Of a stretch of DNA of 64,000 nucleotides, positions 34,345-43,184 are shown piece by piece (position 1 is the first letter of the stretch; every line of letters starts with the position of its first letter). The translations under genes and the position numbers were made by a program. The stretch lies in contig MAAO01000006.1 of assembly GCA_002163155.1 (NCBI GenBank), forward strand, positions 930,001 through 994,000, read 5' to 3'. The stretch comes from Halobacteriovorax marinus (GTDB lineage: Bacteria > Bdellovibrionota > Bacteriovoracia > Bacteriovoracales > Bacteriovoracaceae). Under the pieces are notes generated by a model. That model worked only from the letters and a program-made list of their open reading frames with translations. It searched no databases and was not told the DNA's origin.

Positions 34345-36699
34345 TTATTTCTTTGTCGCCGAAGCTTTAGATTTAATTTTTTGAACAAAAACTTTTTGTT
34401 TTTCCATGTTTTTAAAGCCTAGAAGAGGGTCATTCAGATCCTCTTCTTTTTCATCTCCAATACCTGGAGCTTCATTTTCTTTTCTATACTTACTGGCCTC
34501 TTCTTCATTGTAGAGAGGTCCTTTCTCTTGTCTTTTCGCTTTGTCATAAAGTCCTTTAGCCGTAGTTGCAAATGGATCATCTTCTCCAAGAGCATCTTTA
34601 AGGTGAGTACTTCTTCTATTTAGCTGATCTTGTAGGTTTTTAGCGTTAGCTGTACTTTGAACATCAATAATCTTTGGTGTTAAGAAGAATAGAAGATTTA
34701 TTTTTTCAACACTAGTGATCGTATTTTTAAATAACCAACCAAGTACTGGAATATCTCCAAGTAGTGGAACTTTACTCACTACATCCGTTTGCTTATCTCG
34801 CATCAGCCCTCCCATGGCCACTGTGTCTCTGTCTCTTACAACAACTGAAGTGATAGCACTTCTAGTCGTTGTGGCAACACCAACACTCTCAACACCAGAA
34901 GGAAGAGAACGACTTGAGAAATCATCGATTTTCTGATCAATCTTAAGTTTTATGAATCTTGTCACTTTATTAATTTGTGGTGTTATTTTTAGAGTCAGAG
35001 CAACTTTTTGTTGTTTAACTGAAGTTGAAGATGAGCCGTTAGCGGCATCTGTTTTTTCTGGAGTAGGGACACTTTCCCCAACTTCAAAAATGGCTTCTTC
35101 GTTATCTAGACACATGATTTGTGGTGTTGCTAAAACATTCGTTGAAGCATTTGCAGCAACTGCAGTAATGAGTGCTGAAATTGATTTAATTTGAACTTCT
35201 GTTCCACCAATTGTTTGTGTGACAGATTTTCCAGCTCCTCCTCCTACGAAGAGTCCTCCCAGAGAGGTAATATTATTTGTCATAACATTAACTAAATCTC
35301 CGCCGTTTCCAATGAACCCGGCCTTATCAGTAGCACCATTTCCATAGGCTCCAATAATATTAATTCCAAAACCTCTATCTTTAGTAACTGAAGTTTCCAT
35401 GATCATCCCTTCTACGAAGACTTGAGATCTTGGTCTGTCTAACTTTCTAATAACTTCTTTAATAGTTAAATAATCAGTAGGAGATGCTGTCACTACAATG
35501 GCATTATTTTCTTTGTCTGAAGTGATCTTTACTGCAGCATTAAATAGGGAGCCACTATCATTTGAAGACAGAGACTTAGAGAATCTAGACTTTGATTTAG
35601 AAGCTGGTTTTGAAGAAGAAACTAAAGTAGATAAAGTCTTGGCCAGAGTTTCACTCGTACCATGATTTAAATAATAAACGTGGATTTGACCAGAACTAGA
35701 GTTTACAAGTTTTACATCTAATTTTCTAATTAAGGCACTTAACTGTTTTGCACCTTCAGCATTAGTCATGGCAATAATAGAGTTTGTTCTAGGTTCTGCG
35801 ATGAGTTTAATATTTGAAATTAAACTTGAACTCTTACTCTTAGATCTAACCTTTGAAGATTTTGTTCCTTTAAAAATCTTATCTAGAAGCTTCGCAATTT
35901 CTTGAGCTGAAGAGTTTTTTACAGGCATAATTTGAAGTGACTCTTCGTGACCAGGTACATCGATAAATTTAATCAGTCTTGTAAGTCTATTAATATTCGA
36001 CCCAGTATCTTGAACTATAATTGTATTTGTTTGTTTAATATCGATAATTCTTCCGTACCTAGACATAAAAGGTCTAAAAGAACGAGTAACTTCAGTAGAG
36101 TTGATATTCTTTAAAGGTAAAATCTTCATGACATAGTTGTCAGTATTTGGAGTGTAGTTACCGGTATAGATTTTTGTTGGCGTATATCTAATATCTCTAG
36201 CGTTTACAATTTTATAAAATGAACCAGACTTAACTAGAGTGTATCCGTTTAAATTTAGAGCTGTTAAGTAAGCTCTCCAAGCGTCACCAACTGTAATTGC
36301 GGTTGGTGCCATGATTGAGACTTTACCTTTTAGATCCTTATCTAAAATTAAATTGATCCCAGTTAATTTCTGCATATGTTTTGTGAGATCAGTTAGGGAA
36401 GTACTAGGAAAGTCAAAACTAGTTATAACTTCCGGACCAAAAGCTGTTTCAGGGTTTAAATTTACATATTTCTTGTCTTTAGAAGCACTAATCGCTGCAT
36501 TTGTACTACTAGATCTTCCAAAGAAATCTGATGAACCTTTTTTCTTTTTCAAGAGATTCGCTGCAGATTTGCCTGAAGTGTTGTACTTCGTTTTAGATTT
36601 GTACTTACTACCTTTGAATTGTGCTAAGGCATCACTTGGACTAAGAGTTAGAACTAGTGCGGCTAAAAGGGTAGTGACTGCGACTTTTTTGATTTTCAT
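34345..36699 (-). CDS. gspD: GspD, type II secretin
   Basis: A 784-residue outer-membrane secretin. A signal peptide ends near DALA-Q; periplasmic N0-N3 domains (about 80-430) follow, with the serine-rich loops of N2 and N3. The secretin core has VATPQIMCLDNEEA and the C-terminal gate VPLLGDIPVLGWLF motif with LLFFLTPKII at the end. An unusual lysine/glutamate-rich tail (about 700-784) follows. No S-domain pilotin motif is obvious. Confidence 0.96.
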   Translation of the reverse strand: MKIKKVAVTTLLAALVLTLSPSDALAQFKGSKYKSKTKYNTSGKSAANLLKKKKGSSDFFGRSSSTNAAISASKDKKYVNLNPETAFGPEVITSFDFPSTSLTDLTKHMQKLTGINLILDKDLKGKVSIMAPTAITVGDAWRAYLTALNLNGYTLVKSGSFYKIVNARDIRYTPTKIYTGNYTPNTDNYVMKILPLKNINSTEVTRSFRPFMSRYGRIIDIKQTNTIIVQDTGSNINRLTRLIKFIDVPGHEESLQIMPVKNSSAQEIAKLLDKIFKGTKSSKVRSKSKSSSLISNIKLIAEPRTNSIIAMTNAEGAKQLSALIRKLDVKLVNSSSGQIHVYYLNHGTSETLAKTLSTLVSSSKPASKSKSRFSKSLSSNDSGSLFNAAVKITSDKENNAIVVTASPTDYLTIKEVIRKLDRPRSQVFVEGMIMETSVTKDRGFGINIIGAYGNGATDKAGFIGNGGDLVNVMTNNITSLGGLFVGGGAGKSVTQTIGGTEVQIKSISALITAVAANASTNVLATPQIMCLDNEEAIFEVGESVPTPEKTDAANGSSSTSVKQQKVALTLKITPQINKVTRFIKLKIDQKIDDFSSRSLPSGVESVGVATTTRSAITSVVVRDRDTVAMGGLMRDKQTDVVSKVPLLGDIPVLGWLFKNTITSVEKINLLFFLTPKIIDVQSTANAKNLQDQLNRRSTHLKDALGEDDPFATTAKGLYDKAKRQEKGPLYNEEEASKYRKENEAPGIGDEKEEDLNDPLLGFKNMEKQKVFVQKIKSKASATKK

Positions 36700-36719
36700 A
36701 AATTCCGATCCCTGGAGTT

Positions 36720-38372
36720 TTATTCAAAGTTATATTCTAGTGATTGCGTTGAACCATCGCGTTTTAGTGAAATTTCAAAGTTATCTATTTCTTTGATTTT
36801 TCCAAATAGGTTCATTATGTCATTTAAATTATTAAATTTCTTACCATTAATTCCCGTGATGATATCGCCATCTTGGATATTCAACTTGCTGTAGATTGAT
36901 CCAGGAACAATTTCAGTCATTTTAAAGGCGAGAGATCCATCAGGATTCTTTATCTGAATGGCCTTAGCTTGAGTTAAGACTTCACTGATATTACCCAACA
37001 TTTCATCTCTAACTTTCTTTTTAATTTTAAAGCTGTTTCCAACATTTTTAATTCTAGAATCTTTATACTTATTAAGTAGGACTTTTCCTTTCTTGGCACT
37101 AATCACCTTTATAGGACTTCTTCTTGGTTGCTTAGTCTTAGTTTCAACATATTCACAGTCACCAGTCTTTAAATTCTTAACAACCAGTCTTAAGCGATCA
37201 ATTCTTCCCACTTCAGCTGAATTATTAATCTTTTCACCTTCTCTAATATTGAGAACTTTCTTACTACCTCGAACCTGAACTGAAGCAATGGACTTTATGG
37301 AATCTTGTAAAACAATTGTATTGATGAGTTTTATTCCTAAATTTGATTTCTTCTTAGCTGTTAAGCAGACCAAACTTTCATCTAGTTTAGGTTTATCAAT
37401 TGGTTTTACAATTCCAACTTCTTGCGGGTCTTTTGTATTAAAGAGGTTGGACTTGGAGATGAACTTCATTTGAGATCTGTAGTTACTTTTTATATAAGGA
37501 GCTACTTTTCCACGTTTAGAAACTTTCTTAGGGGCAACACTGGAAGAGAGACCAGTTGCAACGAGTTTTCCTCCATAGTAAGAAGATCCTAAAATTAAGC
37601 ATGCTATAAAAGATTTGTGTATGGCCTGCCTTGAATCTGGTGAAAAAGTTTTTTCTACAAATCCTTGCCAATTCATTTGGCTCAAACTTCCGACTGAGAG
37701 GTTTAACTTTTCTTTAAGAGATGTTTCAGACTGAGTAGGAGAGTCAACATCATCAAAAGAAATTTCTTTTCTAGAAGAGACTTTTTCTTTTAAGTTTGAA
37801 AGAATATTTTGAAATCGTTGCCCGACACTTGGTTTTGGGACCTCATAGAAATCGTCTTCATAACCTTCCTCATCTTCAAATTCATCTTCTTCATGGTCTT
37901 CTGGTAGAGTGTCAAATTGAACGGGAGGAATATCTAATTGTTCAAGTTCTTCTTTTGCCGAATCAGAAACTTTAAATTCTTGTGCAACAAACTCTTCTTC
38001 CTCATCTTCTTCTTCAATTGCGGAAGGCATATCTTCAGAGGAGTCTTCTCTATTATTTAAGAGGTCTTCTACTTCATCTTCTTCACTTTCTAATGAGTCA
38101 AAAGTAATATTGTGATTGGTTCCTTCACTGGCCTTTGGAAGAGCAGGCTCTTCAAAATTTTCTTCATCTTCAGAAGTACTTAGTAGGTTAGGATCAACAT
38201 TGACTTCTCCTGTGGATTCTTCGAATTCACTTTCTTCAAATTCTTCATCGTCAAAATCTTCAGAAGTTTCTTCTTCATATTCCTCATATTCTTGATCATC
38301 AAAATCATCCTCCACTTTTTTGGAGAATTTACTTTTGATCTTTGAGAAAATTCCGTTTTTCTTTTTAGTCAT
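36720..38372 (-). CDS. gspC: GspC-like protein with long acidic cytoplasmic extension
   Basis: A 550-residue GspC, normally about 270-320. The last part is standard: membrane helix (about 258-278), HR domain (about 325-400), and a C-terminal PDZ domain with IVPGSIYSKLNIQDGDIITGINGK. Before the helix stand about 250 residues: KKKNG/KIKSKFSKK, then about 160 very acidic residues with EEYEE and DEEFEESEFEES runs, and a basic region near 200. This would lie in the cytoplasm. Position first in the operon and C-terminal domains make the assignment firm. Confidence 0.85.
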   Translation of the reverse strand: MTKKKNGIFSKIKSKFSKKVEDDFDDQEYEEYEEETSEDFDDEEFEESEFEESTGEVNVDPNLLSTSEDEENFEEPALPKASEGTNHNITFDSLESEEDEVEDLLNNREDSSEDMPSAIEEEDEEEEFVAQEFKVSDSAKEELEQLDIPPVQFDTLPEDHEEDEFEDEEGYEDDFYEVPKPSVGQRFQNILSNLKEKVSSRKEISFDDVDSPTQSETSLKEKLNLSVGSLSQMNWQGFVEKTFSPDSRQAIHKSFIACLILGSSYYGGKLVATGLSSSVAPKKVSKRGKVAPYIKSNYRSQMKFISKSNLFNTKDPQEVGIVKPIDKPKLDESLVCLTAKKKSNLGIKLINTIVLQDSIKSIASVQVRGSKKVLNIREGEKINNSAEVGRIDRLRLVVKNLKTGDCEYVETKTKQPRRSPIKVISAKKGKVLLNKYKDSRIKNVGNSFKIKKKVRDEMLGNISEVLTQAKAIQIKNPDGSLAFKMTEIVPGSIYSKLNIQDGDIITGINGKKFNNLNDIMNLFGKIKEIDNFEISLKRDGSTQSLEYNFE

Positions 38373-38609
38373 TAAAGATCCAGCTTTTTTGTAAGGTAAT
38401 AAATATCATTATACCCGTAATACATATTTCATAAAGTATTAGTATTATTTTAAGGTGTTAGACTACATGCTTCAAGTAACTTCTTTCGGTTATTTTTGCC
38501 TATGATTGAGTGTTTTTGTCGGATACATTTCTTTGTTGTCACATTCAAGATTTAGGAGTTAAAATTTTGTTGAAAAATTTTTAACCGATTTTATGAAAGG
38601 ATTTTCGAA
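38373..38609. promoter_or_regulatory. Divergent intergenic region between gspC and acyl-CoA dehydrogenase
   Basis: A 237-base gap holding promoters for the 14-kb gsp operon (minus) and the acyl-CoA dehydrogenase (plus). It is AT-rich and I see no clear operator, repeat or RNA gene. A purine-rich AAAGGA stretch just upstream of the ATG at 38610 is the dehydrogenase ribosome site. Confidence 0.3.
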
Positions 38610-40406
38610 ATGAGTGATAGCACTAATGCTAAGTATAATGTGGATAAAGATAGTGGAGCGTTTGACTCGGTTGTAGGTAGCCTCTTTTTCGGTGAGGTTA
38701 ACGAGGATGCTATTTTTCCTTTTCCACATTTTAGCGAAGAGCAAGTTGAAATGGCCAAAGAGATGTGCTCTGCAGTCTCAAAGTTTGGTGAAGACAACAT
38801 AGATGGTGAAAAATTTGATGAAGATGCAGAACTTCCAAAAGAAGTGATCCAAGGACTGGCTGAATTAGGCCTTTGTGGACTCGCTGTTCCCGAAGAATAC
38901 GGGGGAATGGAGTTGGATTACTCTTTATACTCAAGAGTATTTGCTGAGATTGCTTCAATTGATGGGTCTACTGCTACAATGCTAGGAGCGCATCAATCAA
39001 TTGGTTATCGCGCCCTTCTAAATGAAGGAACGGATGCACAAAAAGCTAAATGGCTGCCGGCCTTAGCCTCTGGTGAACAATTAGCTTCTTTTTGTTTAAC
39101 AGAACCAGGATCCGGTTCAGATGCTTATTCTATTAAAACAAAAGCTACAAAGAATACTGATGGCTCTTATACAATTACTGGTCAAAAGCTTTGGATAACA
39201 AATGCTGGAACAGCAGAGTTCTATTCAGTATTTTGTAAAACTGATCATGAGAAAGATGGAAAGACTGTCGAGAAAATTTCTTGTTTCATTATTGAAAAAA
39301 GCATGGAAGGTGTCAGCTTTGGTGAAAAAGAAAATAAAATGGGAATCAGAGCTTCTGAAACTCGTGCCGTCTATTTCGATAAAGTTCAAGTACCAGCTGA
39401 AAACATTTTAGGAGAGTTGGGTAAAGGCTTTAAAATCGCCATGAATGTTTTAAATTCAGGACGTCTCTCTCTTGGTGCTGGTTGTGTCGGAGGAATGAGA
39501 ACGATCTTAAAAATGGCCACAGAACATGCAAAAGGAAGAAAGCAGTTTGGTGTACCCATTAGTGATTTTGGAATGATTCAAGAAAAGTTAGCCTATATGG
39601 CGTCTCGCTGTTATGCCACAGAGAGTATCGTCTATATGACTACTGGAAATATGATTAAGGGAATGGACGATTACTATCTCGAGACTGCCATTTGTAAAAT
39701 CTATGGTTCTGAATCTCTATGGTCTGTCGTTGATACAGCTCTTCAAATCGCCGCCGGAAATGGTTATATGAAAGAGTATCCTTATGAGAGGATTATGCGA
39801 GATTCAAGAATAAATCTTATTTTTGAAGGGACAAATGAAATTCTTAGATGCTTCTTGGCCCTTTCTGGAATAAAAGGTCCTTCAGAAAACCTAAAAGATC
39901 TTGGTAAAGTCTCAGATATTTCTTCAGCATTAAAAGATCCAATTAAATCTCTTGGTGTACTTTCTGATTTTGCTAAGAATAGAATTTCAAAAATGATTGC
40001 CTCTAAGGCATTAACTAAGGCCCACCCTGAGCTTGAAGAGTATGCCAGTCATTTTTCTTCAATGATGGCCTCATTTGGTATTCAAGTTGAGAATACTCTG
40101 ATCAAACACGGTAAGAAAATTATCGGAAATGAGTACCCGCAAGATAGATTGTCTAATATGGCCACAAATCTTTACGTAATGCTTTGTGTGATTTCAAGAA
40201 CAACATCAATTCTAAACAATGATAAGATACCTCAGGATAAGAAAGATTATGTTCTAGGTCTTACTAAATTAGTGATTAAGGAATCTAGACAAGATTTTAT
40301 AGCTAATTTAAAAGGTATGACTAAGAATTATGATAAACTAACTAAAGAGGTTTCTGATGCCGTCTGTAAGTTTGATGGTTACGGGTTAGATATTATTGAT
40401 TATTAA
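38610..40406 (+). CDS. Acyl-CoA dehydrogenase
   Basis: A 598-residue flavin acyl-CoA dehydrogenase, longer than the usual 380-400, like the VLCAD/ACAD9 group with a C-terminal helical extension (about residues 430-598). FAD/substrate signature CLTEPGSGSDA (about 163) and the catalytic-glutamate loop IFEGTNEILR (about 410) are present. It likely begins beta-oxidation of long acyl chains in the cytoplasm or at the membrane. It is followed after 3 bases by a lipoprotein gene. Confidence 0.9.
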   Translation: MSDSTNAKYNVDKDSGAFDSVVGSLFFGEVNEDAIFPFPHFSEEQVEMAKEMCSAVSKFGEDNIDGEKFDEDAELPKEVIQGLAELGLCGLAVPEEYGGMELDYSLYSRVFAEIASIDGSTATMLGAHQSIGYRALLNEGTDAQKAKWLPALASGEQLASFCLTEPGSGSDAYSIKTKATKNTDGSYTITGQKLWITNAGTAEFYSVFCKTDHEKDGKTVEKISCFIIEKSMEGVSFGEKENKMGIRASETRAVYFDKVQVPAENILGELGKGFKIAMNVLNSGRLSLGAGCVGGMRTILKMATEHAKGRKQFGVPISDFGMIQEKLAYMASRCYATESIVYMTTGNMIKGMDDYYLETAICKIYGSESLWSVVDTALQIAAGNGYMKEYPYERIMRDSRINLIFEGTNEILRCFLALSGIKGPSENLKDLGKVSDISSALKDPIKSLGVLSDFAKNRISKMIASKALTKAHPELEEYASHFSSMMASFGIQVENTLIKHGKKIIGNEYPQDRLSNMATNLYVMLCVISRTTSILNNDKIPQDKKDYVLGLTKLVIKESRQDFIANLKGMTKNYDKLTKEVSDAVCKFDGYGLDIIDY

Positions 40407-40409
40407 ATT

Positions 40410-42176
40410 ATGCTAAGAAAATCGATTTTTATTTTTTTATTACTTATGACAAGTTGTGGAACTCTTGAAAAGATTCCACGACTGTTTAAGAAAACTAAAG
40501 TAGCACCTAAGAGGAAAGTTGTAGAGATCCCATCAGGTCCTACTGTTTCTGGTTCAAGCTCCTACTTTGAAGATATTACTGAGCAAGTAGGCTTGGGCGG
40601 AGTTTCTGCAACTCATATTTACGCTATTGATTTTGATCTTGATGGTTACACTGATATTGTGACTCTTCCTTCGTTCTATTCACAGCCTGCTTTCTTTATA
40701 TATGTCCCCGAAACAAGAAAGTATAAGTTACTTGGCTACAATCCATTTAATAAAGTTCTGCGAGCAAGTTATCTCGCTTTCTTTGATCTCAATAAAGATG
40801 GAATTCTTGATGTCATTACCGGAACTTTAAATCAAAAAACTTCACTTTCAAAAGATACCCTTAGAGTTTTTGAAGGTTATAAGAAAGAAGGGCGTATTTA
40901 TTATGGAGAAAAATTTTCTAAAAAGAAAATGACCCCTAAACCAACATCTTCCATTTCATTTCTAGATTATAACTTAGATGGATATATTGATCTGTTTGAA
41001 GCGAATTGGTTGGATAACTCTAAGTCTTCACCTAGGGCCATTCCTGATAGACTCTATATGGGAAAGGGATTTGAATATAGGGAAGTTAGTTATCTCTTAG
41101 AAAAGGAAGGACGCTTTAGCCGCGCTAACAATGCTTATGTAAATGCCATGCCTACTTTTTCTTCAAGTACTTGTGACATAGACCAAAATGGTTTTCCAGA
41201 TATTTTAACTTCTTCCTCTGGAGGTCATGACAATAAATTGTGGCTTAATCTCTACGATTCAAAAAATAAGGATCGTAATTTTAAAAACTACGCACTTGAG
41301 GCAAATTTTCACAGAGATGGTTTTGGATTACTAGAGTCTAGAGGTGGTGGAAATACACTTTTCTCAATTTGTACTGACTACAATAACGATGGAATTATGG
41401 ATGTGCTCGTTGGTGAAGCTTCACATTCCTATGATTCTGAAATGAAAGATAAGTCTTCCTTTCTTACTGGAAGTACTAGGGGCTTTCCTCCAAAGTTTCT
41501 TCGTTCCGAATATGTTGAAGATGATGGACTTGAACTTTGGTCAAGAAATGATCGAAGAGCAGTCTTCGCTGATTTTAATAATGATGGACTCATAGATATC
41601 TTAGTGGAGAACTCAGGTCACCCTCCTTACACTCGTTTGGTTTACTTTGAACAAGATCCTGATCACGGTTTTGAAGGCGTAGCTAAAGAGGCAAAAATAG
41701 ATATTTTGAATCCCTCTGGTGTGGTTACTTTGGATATTGATAGGGATGGTAATTTAGACTTTATCACTGGACAGAGTAATATTAGAAAATCAAATATTAA
41801 AAGACGTCTCTACGTGTATAGAAATATCATTCCCCGCGAAGGAAGAAAATCTCTTCGAATTTATCTAGAGGGGAAACGCTCCAATATTCATGGATGGGGA
41901 GCTATGGTTGAAGTTAGAACATCAAACTTTAATCAAAAGAGATGGGTCGACTACTTAGGTGGTCCGCAAGGTTCACAGAGTGAATTTGGTATTCACGTGG
42001 GGTTGGATATAAAGAATGTCTTACAATCCATTCAAGTGACATGGCCTATCTTGGCAAAGAGACAAATTCCCCTAAAAAGAGTTTATAATCTTAGAAAGCT
42101 AAAGTTTAAAGGTCATCAGGAGATCACTCTCTGTGAAAGTGGTAGCTATATTCTTGGTAAGAAGAGTTGTAAGTAA
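40410..42176 (+). CDS. Lipoprotein with VCBS/FG-GAP repeats and ASPIC/UnbV domain
   Basis: A 588-residue surface lipoprotein: lipobox MTSC (C16). It holds about seven calcium-binding FG-GAP/VCBS repeats of form D-x-[DN]-x-DG-x-x-D-[IL], for example DFDLDGYTDIV, DLNKDGILDVI, DYNLDGYIDLF, DYNNDGIMDVL, DFNNDGLIDIL and DIDRDGNLDFI, predicting a beta-propeller. Near the end the ASPIC/UnbV module (NIHGWGAMVEV ... WP) follows. Such proteins bind ligands or carbohydrate at the cell surface. It begins 3 bases after the dehydrogenase stop, so the two are one transcript. Confidence 0.88.
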   Translation: MLRKSIFIFLLLMTSCGTLEKIPRLFKKTKVAPKRKVVEIPSGPTVSGSSSYFEDITEQVGLGGVSATHIYAIDFDLDGYTDIVTLPSFYSQPAFFIYVPETRKYKLLGYNPFNKVLRASYLAFFDLNKDGILDVITGTLNQKTSLSKDTLRVFEGYKKEGRIYYGEKFSKKKMTPKPTSSISFLDYNLDGYIDLFEANWLDNSKSSPRAIPDRLYMGKGFEYREVSYLLEKEGRFSRANNAYVNAMPTFSSSTCDIDQNGFPDILTSSSGGHDNKLWLNLYDSKNKDRNFKNYALEANFHRDGFGLLESRGGGNTLFSICTDYNNDGIMDVLVGEASHSYDSEMKDKSSFLTGSTRGFPPKFLRSEYVEDDGLELWSRNDRRAVFADFNNDGLIDILVENSGHPPYTRLVYFEQDPDHGFEGVAKEAKIDILNPSGVVTLDIDRDGNLDFITGQSNIRKSNIKRRLYVYRNIIPREGRKSLRIYLEGKRSNIHGWGAMVEVRTSNFNQKRWVDYLGGPQGSQSEFGIHVGLDIKNVLQSIQVTWPILAKRQIPLKRVYNLRKLKFKGHQEITLCESGSYILGKKSCK

Positions 42177-42229
42177 GTTTACTTTATTCTCTCTAACTCA
42201 CTAATAATTCAAATAAAACAAATCTAGTT

Positions 42230-42250
42230 GGAGCTATTTTGCTCCTTTTC
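42230..42250 (+). terminator. Terminator after the VCBS lipoprotein
   Basis: Stem GGAGC/GCTCC with loop TATTTT at 42230-42245, then TTTT. Short but well placed. Confidence 0.65.
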
Positions 42251-42338
42251 CAGTATCAAAATGTCTTAAATTCCCTTTTTGACCCCGGGTGTCACTCCAT
42301 TTTAGCCTAAAATCTTGGCATGAAACTTGGAATAAGCC

Positions 42339-42425
42339 ATGACAACAAGAGATCACCAGGATGGAGATTATCTTGAAGGGCCAATCAGGATGATAGCTCA
42401 AGAAGCACTACTAGGATGGAACTAA
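42339..42425 (+). CDS. Possible 28-aa leader peptide upstream of the DksA-like gene
   Basis: An ATG-started frame of 28 codons ends 21 bases before the next gene's ATG. It has a weak GGA-containing ribosome site and contains three AGGATG elements. It could be a translated leader or only a by-product of those elements. No known family; the peptide is mixed charged with a hydrophobic end. Confidence 0.25.
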   Translation: MTTRDHQDGDYLEGPIRMIAQEALLGWN

Positions 42426-42440
42426 TAAATACGATAGGAG
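42355..42440 (+). promoter_or_regulatory. Leader with three AGGATG elements (candidate CsrA sites)
   Basis: AGGATG stands at 42358-42363, 42387-42392 and 42413-42418, spaced 26-29 bases, and the AGGAG ribosome site follows at 42436-42440. CsrA binds RNA with a core ANGGA and prefers GGAUG. The repeated spacing suggests multi-site binding (inference). Confidence 0.5.
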
Positions 42441-42446
42441 AAAATC

Positions 42447-42953
42447 ATGGACAGCAAAACTCTAGATCAGTTTAAAAACCTATTTATCGAAATTAAAAGA
42501 AACAGTGCACTCGAAACTCTAGGAAGAGAAATGGATGAAACTCTCTCACTGGCAGCGGGAGATGAAATTGATCTTTCCACTCGTGATAGAGAGAATCAAC
42601 TAATTAGAAAACTTCAGGGCAGACAAAGCTTTTATTTAAAGAAAGTTGATCATGCTCTAGAAAAAATAGCCAAGGGAACTTTTGGTGAATGTATCGACTG
42701 TGGTGCAGACATCTCAGAGAGTAGACTCATGGCAAGACCTACGGCAACTCTTTGTATCTGTTGTAAAGAAGATCAAGAAAGAGGAGAGGGACACCTTCTC
42801 TATGAAAAGAAGAGTCATACTCATGGTAAAGAAATTTTAAATGGTAATGTAAACCCAAGTCTAGTGGCGATAAATGCAGGGGATGACAATGTGGTTTCGC
42901 TTAAAAAAACCAATGGCCTTAATGGAAACGGGCTAAGCCAAACGTTTGGATAA
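42447..42953 (+). CDS. DksA/TraR-type zinc-finger protein
   Basis: A 168-residue protein: N-terminal coiled coil (about 1-75), then the four-cysteine zinc finger with CIDC (C82, C85) and CICC (C103, C106), the DksA/TraR signature. The coiled-coil tip lacks the obvious DxxDxA catalytic tip of DksA, so it may be a non-DksA regulator of RNA polymerase. A polar C-terminal tail of 35 residues follows. Its leader carries the AGGATG elements. Confidence 0.85.
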   Translation: MDSKTLDQFKNLFIEIKRNSALETLGREMDETLSLAAGDEIDLSTRDRENQLIRKLQGRQSFYLKKVDHALEKIAKGTFGECIDCGADISESRLMARPTATLCICCKEDQERGEGHLLYEKKSHTHGKEILNGNVNPSLVAINAGDDNVVSLKKTNGLNGNGLSQTFG

Positions 42954-42971
42954 AATTAAATACATTAATAG

Positions 42972-43010
42972 AGGCCTCTTTACTTCACAGCTTTGTGAGT
43001 GAAGAGGCCT
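42972..43010 (+). terminator. Strong terminator after the DksA-like gene
   Basis: A long imperfect stem with AGGCCTCTT and AAGAGGCCT ends, followed by a short T-rich tract. Loop AGCTTT. Confidence 0.8.
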
Positions 43011-43090
43011 TATCTCTTTGAAATAATATATATCACTAAATAAAAATCTCTATACCAAAATTAATAAAACCTCAATAAAGCCTCTTCCCC

Positions 43091-43117
43091 TAAATTCATT
43101 TGCTGAAATGTCGTAAG
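43091..43117 (+). promoter_or_regulatory. Sigma-28 (FliA)-like promoter for flagellin
   Basis: TAAA at 43091-43094, 15 bases, then GTCGTAAG at 43110-43117, close to the TAAA-N15-GCCGATAA consensus. It would start a leader of about 60 bases, which would then carry the downstream hairpin at 43137. Confidence 0.55.
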
Positions 43118-43136
43118 AGTAGATAGCGAAAGCAAT

Positions 43137-43179
43137 GGCAGGATGCCCTATATTTCCAGTACGGAATTTTAAGGAGGAT
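43137..43179 (+). promoter_or_regulatory. Flagellin leader with CsrA-like double site
   Basis: GGCA-GGA-TGCC at 43137-43147 is a 4-bp stem presenting GGA in a triloop, with the core CAGGATG, as in high-affinity CsrA sites. A second AGGAGGAT at 43172-43179 overlaps the ribosome site. The two-site arrangement mirrors the known repression of Bacillus hag by CsrA. No csrA gene is visible in this window. Confidence 0.55.
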
Positions 43180-43184
43180 TATAT

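Noticed and set aside
36311-36796. Plus-strand frame of 161 codons antisense to gspD and gspC
   Set aside because: It lies opposite two well-supported genes and reads as a codon shadow.
4425-42295. Short GC-richer fragments such as GGGACAGGGTGCC (4429-4441) and GACCCCGGGTGTCAC (42281 region) as dispersed repeats
   Set aside because: They share only a few bases with each other and no proper repeat unit, so a repeat family cannot be supported from this window.
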